The translations under genes and the position numbers were made by a program. The notes below the pieces were generated by a model. The model saw nothing but the letters and a program-made list of their open reading frames with translations. It did not search any database and had not been told where the DNA came from. From positions 3,677,447 through 3,741,446 of the forward strand of contig NZ_CP043538.1 of NCBI RefSeq assembly GCF_000364445.2: a stretch of DNA of 64,000 bases, given 5' to 3'. How positions within the stretch are numbered: the first letter of the stretch is position 1; every line of letters begins with the position of its first letter. This DNA comes from Methylobacterium mesophilicum SR1.6/6 (lineage in GTDB: Bacteria; Pseudomonadota; Alphaproteobacteria; Rhizobiales; Beijerinckiaceae). Shown piece after piece: positions 58,257 to 64,000 of the stretch.

Positions 58257-60919
58257 CGGCGCACACCATGCCCAACCCGACCGAGCTGCGCCTGGCCCTG
58301 CGGGAGAACGGCTATAACCCTGTGCCGGTCTCCAGCCCGAGCATGAACATCGCTTCGGCCGGCAAGCGGCCGGTCATGTCCCGATGGGAAACCCGCTGCC
58401 TTAATGCCTCGCAGGATGAAATCCGGCGATGGTCGACGAGCTATCCCGACAGCACCAACACTGGCCTGCTGTGTGGGCGGCTGGCTGGCGTCGACATCGA
58501 TGTACGGGTGCCGGAACTGGCGACGGCCATCGCCGACCGGGCGCGCGACATGCTCGGGCATACCCCGCTGGTCCGGATCGGCCGCGAACCGAAGCTGCTG
58601 CTCGGCTACCGGCTCGCGATCCCGGCCAGCAAGATCCAGACGCCGGCCTTGTTCTTTACCGACGACCCCAAGGAGAAGGACACGAAGGTCGAGGTGCTGC
58701 TGTCCGGGCAGCACTTCGTCAGCTTCGGTATCCATCCAGAGACCGCCGCGCCCTACCGTTGGCCGGACGCCTCGCCGCTCACCGTTCCCTTCTCCGATCT
58801 ACCTGAGACCACCGAGGACGAGCTGCGCGACTTCGTGGCGGTGGCCGAGGAGATGTTGCGGGCGGCTGGGGCAGCTACGCGCCGGGACCGCAAGCAAAAG
58901 GACCGAACCCAGGCCGCCCAGGAGAAGAAGGGCCGGAAGGCAGGCGGCTTCGGCCTGAACGAGAAACCCGACCGCGAGACCGTGGCCGACGCGCTGCGCA
59001 GCATTCCGAACGACTTCGACTACGACGGCTGGATCCGTATCGGATACGCCCTCTACAATGGCCTCGGCGAGGGCGGCCGCGACCTTTGGGAGAGCTGGTC
59101 CGCCACCTCCCCGAAAGACGACCCCGCCCACACCGCAGAGAAGTACTCGGCCTTCTCGCAGGGACGCAGCATCACCATCGCCACCCTGTTCTGGCACGCC
59201 GCCGAGAACGGCTGGAAACGCCTCGGCGCGGGGCGGTCGGGAGCCCCAAAGAAGGATCGGGCCGAACGCCGCGCCAACGCGGACCCAGCAGCCGCACCGA
59301 GCGAAGAGGGCGATGGCCGCCCCATCGTGCGGTTCGTGAACGGTAAGGTGCCCGAGGCTGTCGACCGCATGGAGGCGCTGCTGCTCGAGGCCGGCGTCCA
59401 GATCTACTCCCGTGCCGGCGCCCTGGTGCGGCCCGTCATCGACGAGGTGCCGGCAGCCAAGGGCCGGATGACCACCGTGGCGCGGATGAGCCCGCTGGTT
59501 GCCGTCAGCCTCGCCGACATGGTCGCCCGCATCATGCGGGTTCAGCGGTTCGATTGGCGGGCTGAGGACTGGCTGGACATCAACCCGCCCAGCGAAATGA
59601 CCATGACGCTGCTGACCCGCGAGGGGCAGTGGCGGGTGCCGCCAGTCGCCGGCATCATCACCACGCCGACGCTGCGCCCCGACGGCTCGCTGCTCACCGC
59701 CACCGGCTACGATCCCGCAACTCGACTCTACCTCGCCCACGATCCCGGCTTCGCCATGCCGGACCTGGTGGAGCGCCCAGACCGGGACGAAGCGGTCGCG
59801 GCGCTGGCCTTCATCGAGGCGCTGCTGGTCGGCTTCCCGTTCGTCGGTCCCGTCGATCGCGCCGTGGCCATGTCGGGGATCCTGACGGCGCTGGTGCGCG
59901 GCGTACTGCCGACGGCACCGCTCCACGCCATCCGGGCGCACAGCCCTGGCACCGGCAAGAGCTTCCTGGTGGACCTCGCGGCCGTCATCGCCACCGGCCG
60001 TCGCTGCCCGGTGATCGCCGCCGGCAAGACCGAGGAGGAGACCGAGAAGCGCCTGGGCGCTCTCCTGCGCGACGCGGTGCCGGTCGTGTCGATCGACAAC
60101 GTGAACGGCGAGCTCGGCGGCGACATGCTCTGCCAGCTCACGGAACGCCCGCTCGTGCGGGTCCGGATCCTCGGCAAGTCCGAGGCGCCCGAACTGGAAT
60201 GCCGGTCGACCACTTTCGCCACCGGCAACAACCTCGTGCTGACCGGCGATATGACCCGCCGCGCGGTGATCTGCTCCCTCGATGCCATGCTGGACCGCCC
60301 CGAGCTACGGGATTTCAGCTTCAACCCGATCGACCGCGTGATGGCGGACCGCGGGGCCTACGTCGCAGCCGCGCTCACGGTGATCCGCGCCTATCAGGTT
60401 GCCGGCTCGCCGACCGTGTGCGGCTCGCTCGGGAGCTACGAGGACTGGTCCGACATGGTGCGCTCACCGCTGGTCTGGCTCGGCCACGCCGATCCGGTGA
60501 CGAGCATGGAGACCGCCCGAGAGGAGGATCCGGAGCTGTCCGCGATCCGCGAGCTTTTCGAGCACTGGCGCGAGTATCTGCACCTATCGAGCGGCTACAC
60601 CACCAACGCCATCATCCAGGCCGCCTGCGAGAAGGGGCCGGGCTCCAGCTTCGACTACAACACGCAGGAGTTCAAAGCCCCGGAGTTCCGCGACCTGCTG
60701 CTGCGCCAGGCCGGCGACGGCGGGGCGGTGAACAGCCGCCGCCTCGGCAAGTGGCTGTCTCGGATCAAGGGCCGCGTCGTCGGCGGCCACCGGATCGAGA
60801 TGAAGGAGGACAGCAGCCACGGCAACCGCTTTTCGCTCTGCCGGGTCACCGGGGCGCACGAATTCCCAGGCGGCCGAGCCGCCCCCGAATACCGGGCCTC
60901 TGCGGAACCGGTGTTCTGA
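58253..60919 (+). CDS. Phage/plasmid primase-helicase
   Basis: 888 residues from ATG 58253. N-terminal primase-polymerase (AEP type, ~1-200) with GVDIDV (metal-binding DxD near residue 80) and HFVSFGIHPETAAPYRW near 156. PriCT-like region (~240-320): YDGWIRIGYALYNGLGEGGR, DPAHTAEKYSAFSQG. C-terminal ASCE helicase: Walker A SPGTGKS near 566, Walker B PVVSIDN near 612, sensor ATGNN near 656, arginine-rich TRRAVICSLDAM. Such a fusion primes and unwinds DNA for a P4-like or plasmid replicon. Confidence 0.93.
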   Translation: MTAHTMPNPTELRLALRENGYNPVPVSSPSMNIASAGKRPVMSRWETRCLNASQDEIRRWSTSYPDSTNTGLLCGRLAGVDIDVRVPELATAIADRARDMLGHTPLVRIGREPKLLLGYRLAIPASKIQTPALFFTDDPKEKDTKVEVLLSGQHFVSFGIHPETAAPYRWPDASPLTVPFSDLPETTEDELRDFVAVAEEMLRAAGAATRRDRKQKDRTQAAQEKKGRKAGGFGLNEKPDRETVADALRSIPNDFDYDGWIRIGYALYNGLGEGGRDLWESWSATSPKDDPAHTAEKYSAFSQGRSITIATLFWHAAENGWKRLGAGRSGAPKKDRAERRANADPAAAPSEEGDGRPIVRFVNGKVPEAVDRMEALLLEAGVQIYSRAGALVRPVIDEVPAAKGRMTTVARMSPLVAVSLADMVARIMRVQRFDWRAEDWLDINPPSEMTMTLLTREGQWRVPPVAGIITTPTLRPDGSLLTATGYDPATRLYLAHDPGFAMPDLVERPDRDEAVAALAFIEALLVGFPFVGPVDRAVAMSGILTALVRGVLPTAPLHAIRAHSPGTGKSFLVDLAAVIATGRRCPVIAAGKTEEETEKRLGALLRDAVPVVSIDNVNGELGGDMLCQLTERPLVRVRILGKSEAPELECRSTTFATGNNLVLTGDMTRRAVICSLDAMLDRPELRDFSFNPIDRVMADRGAYVAAALTVIRAYQVAGSPTVCGSLGSYEDWSDMVRSPLVWLGHADPVTSMETAREEDPELSAIRELFEHWREYLHLSSGYTTNAIIQAACEKGPGSSFDYNTQEFKAPEFRDLLLRQAGDGGAVNSRRLGKWLSRIKGRVVGGHRIEMKEDSSHGNRFSLCRVTGAHEFPGGRAAPEYRASAEPVF

Positions 60920-61220
60920 TGCGCGTGCCAGATGTGGGGGTTTCCGGGGGATTGGGGGTTTTTTTCATCCCAACGCGAGGAACTGTCAGGATCAATTTGC
61001 ACCTGCATGTTGCGGGCGTACCCGCACCCGCACAGACACGCACACATGACAGTTTACGGGTAGCGGCCAAAATGGCCCCCCATAACCGCCTAAACCCCCA
61101 TCTGAGCCTGGCGAGGCGGTTGTGATCCCCGCCGCCGGCGCCTGGGGCCCGTTCCACCCCGATCTCGACGAGGCTGAGCGTTGCGTTGCCAGGCTCTCGC
61201 CGTCCGCGCGAGTAGGATCG
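60920..61220. other. Intergenic region with G-rich inverted repeat
   Basis: Downstream of the primase-helicase gene. GTGGGGGTTTCCGGGGGATT (from 60934) and its imperfect inverted copy at 61076-61101 (TAAACCCCCAT on the plus strand) flank a region with a long T-run (60959-60965). AACCGCCT and AGGCGGTT (61083, 61114) form another dyad. No gene. Confidence 0.55.
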
Positions 61221-61619
61221 TCAGGCTCGACGCATCTCCGCGCCAGCGCTCGGCTGCAGCAGTTCAGCCCGACGCGCGTAGGCGATACCGCTGAGCAGGA
61301 TCAGGAGCACAAAGGCGGGAAGTGGCATCAGCGCCGGATCGCCAGCGAGCAGGTGGCTGCCGACGGCGCCGACCATCAGCACGGCGAGCAGGCCTGCGCC
61401 GAGGGCCACGCATCCGCGGGTCCAGAGCAGCACCGCGCCGAGCAACTGCAGCGCGCCGACCACGTACATGAACCACAGTGGGTAGCCGAAGCGGGCGAAG
61501 CCCTCGACCTCGAAGGACACAGCGGCGAACTTCATGCCGGCCGCTGCCAAGAACACCGCCGTCAGCAAGCCGCGCAACACCACGTCGCCGATACGTCGCC
61601 GATCCGAACCCTGAGCCAT
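61221..61619 (-). CDS. DoxX-like membrane protein
   Basis: 132 residues from ATG 61619. Four helices (VVLRGLLTAVFLAAAGMKFA, WFMYVVGALQLLGAVLLWTR, GAGLLAVLMVGAVGSHLLAG, LPAFVLLILLSGIAYARR). The GMKF-x(n)-F-FGYPxWFxYxxGxxEL-like pattern fits DoxX/DoxD relatives. Inner-membrane, function uncertain (redox or small-molecule in relatives). Confidence 0.75.
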   Translation of the reverse strand: MAQGSDRRRIGDVVLRGLLTAVFLAAAGMKFAAVSFEVEGFARFGYPLWFMYVVGALQLLGAVLLWTRGCVALGAGLLAVLMVGAVGSHLLAGDPALMPLPAFVLLILLSGIAYARRAELLQPSAGAEMRRA

Positions 61620-61662
61620 CGCCACCTCCTCGTTCCTGTCCGCGCGGGTCACGTCCGGCAGC

Positions 61663-61794
61663 TCACACGAAATGGGACGGCAGCGCCGCGGTCTGGGCGA
61701 CTTGAAGGAGGGCTAGGACCAGGCCCGACATCATCGACCACGCCACGATGTGGTCGGTCACGGTCATGCCCTTGGTCATCATCTTGGTGGCCAT
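61663..61794 (-). CDS. Small single-pass membrane protein, 43 aa
   Basis: MATKMMTKGMTVTDHIVAWS, MMSGLVLALLQVAQTAALPS. One helix; unrecognised. It precedes the DoxX-like gene by 43 bp on the same strand and may be co-transcribed with it. Confidence 0.4.
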   Translation of the reverse strand: MATKMMTKGMTVTDHIVAWSMMSGLVLALLQVAQTAALPSHFV

Positions 61795-62016
61795 CGCTCG
61801 TCCCCTTGTCTGCGCAGCCGTGGATCGGCTGTCCTGGGGCGGCCTTATGGTTAAGCTCGGTTGCGCCAATATTGCTTCGATTGTTGCGTCAGCCGGCGCC
61901 AGATCAGTCGATCGATCGCCCGCGATGGGCAGGCCCTCGCCTCTCTAGTGATCTCCCGCAGCATTCCAGACTGATCCGCAGCCTGGCCACACCCGCATGA
62001 GCCTGAAGGAGCCGCC
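61795..62016. other. Divergent intergenic region
   Basis: Between the minus-strand DoxX operon and the plus-strand coupled pair at 62017. The segment is GC-rich and has no clear gene; CGATCGATCG-like dyads occur near 61910. Confidence 0.3.
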
Positions 62017-62298
62017 ATGTCCGAGCCCGACCGCATGCCTCACCCCGGCCGCACCTCGGCCGAGCGCCGCGCCCTCGACCGGGTTGGCTGCGGCGAGCCC
62101 CCGGGGTGCTCGCACCGGACACTCCGGAACCTACTCAGTGCCGGCCTGCTCGTTGAGGCTGGTAGCCAGACGCGCCGTGACACGCTCGGCCCTTTCCAAG
62201 TGCCGGTCTACGAGATGCCGATCCCGGTTCATATGGCTTGGTGCTCGGCCGTCGCGGCGACCGATGAGGAGATGGCCGGTCTGGAGGGACTGATATGA
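62017..62298 (+). CDS. Putative winged-helix phage-type protein
   Basis: 93 residues: MSEPDRMPHPGRTSAERRAL, DRVGCGEPPGCSHRTLRNLL, SAGLLVEAGSQTRRDTLGPF, QVPVYEMPIPVHMAWC. A helix-turn-recognition-helix followed by a beta wing (LVEAGSxxRRDxLGPFxVPVYxMP). Coupled to the next gene by ATGA (62295-62298). Inferred DNA binding. Confidence 0.6.
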   Translation: MSEPDRMPHPGRTSAERRALDRVGCGEPPGCSHRTLRNLLSAGLLVEAGSQTRRDTLGPFQVPVYEMPIPVHMAWCSAVAATDEEMAGLEGLI

Positions 62299-62735
62299 CC
62301 CCGCCTGCGACCGCCTCGCGCACGCGCGCGCGCGTGAGTGGGAAAAGTGGGAAAAGTGTTGGGTGCTCCGACCTTGAGGACGCTGCCGATGCCCTGCTGC
62401 GCATCGTCGTGACAGGCGAGCGCCAGAGAAGCGCTGTTGCCAACCCTGACTGGCAGAAGGGCCGCCCCTGGACCGACACCCTAGCGCCGGCCTCAACCGA
62501 CGCTCTCGACGTTGCCGGCCTCGCCACGGATCCGATCGGCACTGCCTGCCGGGCCGAGCTGCGCCGGATCGGTCACGCCCTGCATGCCGCCAATCCGGAC
62601 GAGGACCTCGCCGCGCTGGGGGTCGAGATCGCCGAGATGGACCCGACGCACGCGGGCTGGCGGGCGATCGTGCTGGAGATGGCTTGGCACGGGATCGGAG
62701 GGCACACGCTCTCAGGCCTCCCGGCCGAACGCTGA
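62295..62735 (+). CDS. Hypothetical protein with SGKSGK start
   Basis: 146 residues. MTPPATASRTRARVSGKSGK then a helical acidic body (SDLEDAADALLRIVVTGERQ, LRRIGHALHAANPDEDLAAL, GWRAIVLEMAWHGIGGHTLS). The SGKSGKS start is encoded by GTGGGAAAAGTGGGAAAAGTG and preceded by an alternating CG tract (62320-62336). A similar coding start (SRARLSAQS) appears at 63911. Replication- or phage-linked small gene; function unknown. Confidence 0.55.
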   Translation: MTPPATASRTRARVSGKSGKSVGCSDLEDAADALLRIVVTGERQRSAVANPDWQKGRPWTDTLAPASTDALDVAGLATDPIGTACRAELRRIGHALHAANPDEDLAALGVEIAEMDPTHAGWRAIVLEMAWHGIGGHTLSGLPAER

Positions 62736-62737
62736 TA

Positions 62738-63048
62738 TCAGTACCCGCCGTAGAACCGCCGCGGGCCGTCATAGCCGCCGTAGCCACGATCGTAGCCTCG
62801 GCCGTACCCGTAACCGGGCCGGTCGCCGTAGTAGCCGCGGGGCCCACCATAGCCCCAGCCACGGTCATTAGGACGGCAGCGTCCCCACGGGTTTGGATGG
62901 AAGCCTGGGCCGCAGCCACCGGCCACACGCTCGATCAGAGCCACAGCGTCGGGCCGGCCGTACCCGAATGGTGCTGCGTTCGCCGCCGAGTGGTGGCGAG
63001 CCCGGCCGCGAACACAGCGGCCAGACCGAGCAACTTGGTGCGCACCAT
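62738..63048 (-). pseudogene. Gly/Tyr-rich secreted protein, frameshift in signal peptide
   Basis: From ATG 63048 the frame gives MVRTKLLGLAAVFAAGLATT, then shifts: RRRTQ in frame versus SAANAAPFGYGRPDAVALIE, RVAGGCGPGFHPNPWGRCRP in the neighbouring frame to a GYGGPRGYYGDRPGYGYGRG tail. Joining them by one base near 62990 restores an intact exported protein of ~104 residues with a WGRC motif like that of 910-1281. Broken gene or read error. Confidence 0.72.
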
Positions 63049-63245
63049 GATCAAACCTCTTGAACGTCGGACCGGGCTTGCCGGGCCGGATGACAGGAGA
63101 GTGCACCGAGCCCGCTGAACCGGTTCTGGTCCGCGCGTTCATCAACCAGAGGGGCTCGAGCGTTCGCGCTGCACTCCCGCCGGCCACATGAACACGGCGG
63201 GGCTCCAACGTACTAAGCGACAAGCTGAAGCCCCCTCAACGGGGA

Positions 63246-63488
63246 TCAATCGTCATCGTCATCGTCAAGGCGTCGACGGTTCTCACGCCGGATCGCATCG
63301 CGACGTTCTTCACGGAACTCCTCGCGGCGCTCTTCACGGCGGATCTCGTCTCGATCGCGTTCCCGCGGGGTACGCGGATCCACCCGCACTCCACCGGGGC
63401 CGATGTCGATGCTCTGTGCAAACGAGGGCGCTGTTGGGATCGCGAACAAGCCTACTGCGATCAAGCTTCCCGTGATGAGCTGCTTCAT
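63246..63488 (-). CDS. Highly charged secreted protein
   Basis: 80 residues from ATG 63488. Signal peptide MKQLITGSLIAVGLFAIPTA to AQS. The mature part SIDIGPGGVRVDPRTPRERD, RDEIRREERREEFREERRDA, IRRENRRRLDDDDDD is an Arg/Glu helix with an Asp tail, a strong alternating-charge region. GGAGGA lies five bases before the ATG. Role unknown, exported. Confidence 0.78.
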   Translation of the reverse strand: MKQLITGSLIAVGLFAIPTAPSFAQSIDIGPGGVRVDPRTPRERDRDEIRREERREEFREERRDAIRRENRRRLDDDDDD

Positions 63489-63575
63489 GGTGGGTTCCTC
63501 CGAGCGTGGACCGTCAAAGGGTTCTGCCCGCCGGCTGTTCCGCTCAAACCACGGCGTGCAGCCACTCACATACGT

Positions 63576-63854
63576 TCACTCCGACCGTCCGCCAGCCCAG
63601 CCACGAGCCTCGGGCGGCGCATAGTGATGCTCAATGTCCACGGCCGTTATGGTCCCACCGGTACTCTCTCGAACGATCCGAGCGATAGCGCCGTCGCTGT
63701 GCCCAGCGGCGCGCATCTGCTCTATCTCGTCGGAAATCATCGCCACGAACTGAGCCACCGGAAACGTCTCGGGCGGCAGATCCAGAGCGGCGCGCAACGC
63801 GGTGTTGGCCAAGGCGGCCTGTTGAGCGGTGAAGGTAGGCTTAGGCTCTGTCAT
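63576..63854 (-). CDS. Conserved hypothetical protein
   Basis: 92 residues from ATG 63854: MTEPKPTFTAQQAALANTAL, RAALDLPPETFPVAQFVAMI, SDEIEQMRAAGHSDGAIARI, VRESTGGTITAVDIEHHYAP. A helical domain; RxAGxSDxxIAxIVRExTGxxIxxxDIExHYAxPE recurs in Methylobacterium as I recall. Function unknown. It faces the partial gene at 63911. Confidence 0.65.
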   Translation of the reverse strand: MTEPKPTFTAQQAALANTALRAALDLPPETFPVAQFVAMISDEIEQMRAAGHSDGAIARIVRESTGGTITAVDIEHHYAPPEARGWAGGRSE

Positions 63855-63910
63855 CGCCGTGCTCGCGGTTCGGCCGGTCACTCTACCCATCTGAGAGAAG
63901 ACCGGTGCTC

Positions 63911-64000
63911 ATGTCCAACGCCATGAACCTGTGTGACCAACCCGCAGCGGCGACCATCGGGGCCATGACCGCTTCGCGCGCGCGCCTGAGTGCGCAAAGT
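63911..64000 (+). CDS. Partial hypothetical gene, cut by window end
   Basis: ATG 63911: MSNAMNLCDQPAAATIGAMT, ASRARLSAQS..., open to the end of the window. The R-A-R-x-S coding start and the preceding CG-alternating tract resemble the start of the gene at 62295. It is probably the same class of small phage-linked gene. The rest lies outside. Confidence 0.5.
   Translation, partial: MSNAMNLCDQPAAATIGAMTASRARLSAQS

Noticed and set aside
58799..59941. 380-codon minus frame antisense to the primase-helicase
   Set aside because: Antisense shadow without homology signals; the sense gene explains the region.
59629..61125. 498-codon open frame on the plus strand overlapping the primase-helicase gene
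   Set aside because: It is a shadow frame of the 58253-60919 gene; the composition is Arg/Pro/His-heavy without domains, and the primase-helicase motifs are in the other frame.

Overview
The window is about 64 kb of GC-rich DNA from an alphaproteobacterium, most likely a Methylobacterium-type member of the Hyphomicrobiales. The evidence is codon bias, MucR/Ros, IHF and DUF6894-type proteins, many c-di-GMP and PAS/GAF signalling proteins, and many small secreted or two-helix membrane proteins typical of that genus. This is inference from sequence style; no marker gene (16S, mxaF) is present. There are no housekeeping biosynthetic operons. It reads as accessory DNA: a genomic island or several nested mobile remnants downstream of a tRNA-fMet gene, or part of a large plasmid.

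Layout. 0-12 kb: tRNA-fMet, an IS3-family remnant fused to a truncated gene, a Hint-domain protein, a degenerate copy (A) of a small gene cluster with phage-like organisation, then small regulators and a TAT-type beta-carbonic anhydrase. 12-22 kb: a tyrosine recombinase gene split by a membrane-protein gene, with two further copies of its 3-prime end at 19.2-19.7 kb; between them lie a GAF-GGDEF-PilZ diguanylate cyclase, a complete IS5-family element with target duplication, an HGG-type protein pair and a MucR-like regulator. Next come a ParA/ribbon-helix-helix partition operon with an array of short repeats upstream, and a serine recombinase behind an inverted repeat. 22-28 kb: an HTH-DUF433 / DUF5615 toxin-antitoxin-like pair, small secreted and coupled hypothetical genes, and a large anchored protein. 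28-31 kb: an XRE regulator with operator repeats, divergent from the intact copy (B) of the duplicated cluster. 31-49 kb: mostly ordinary accessory chromosome-like genes: PAS, Crp/Fnr, IHF-beta, DUF2059, an HTH protein, SRPBCC, LuxR, a CidA/LrgA-LrgB pair, HNH, a chemotaxis receptor, an MHYT-PAS-GGDEF-EAL protein, a cupredoxin and DUF3761. 49-61 kb: a phage-derived module. A minus-strand operon encodes phage internal/tail-type proteins including a frameshifted tail-lysozyme; a divergent Arc-type repressor and HTH pair is separated by palindromic operators; a plus-strand coupled operon ends in an 888-residue primase-helicase followed by a G-rich inverted repeat that could be an origin. 61-64 kb: a DoxX-like protein, small phage-type coupled genes and secreted small proteins.

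How they fit together: the window carries parts of at least four mobile systems (IS5 element, tyrosine-recombinase element, partition/resolvase maintenance module, phage replication and virion module). Many paralogous small genes within the window suggest repeated acquisition or duplication. Several genes are visibly broken by frameshift or insertion. None of the assignments was checked by database search; they rest on motifs and remembered family features.
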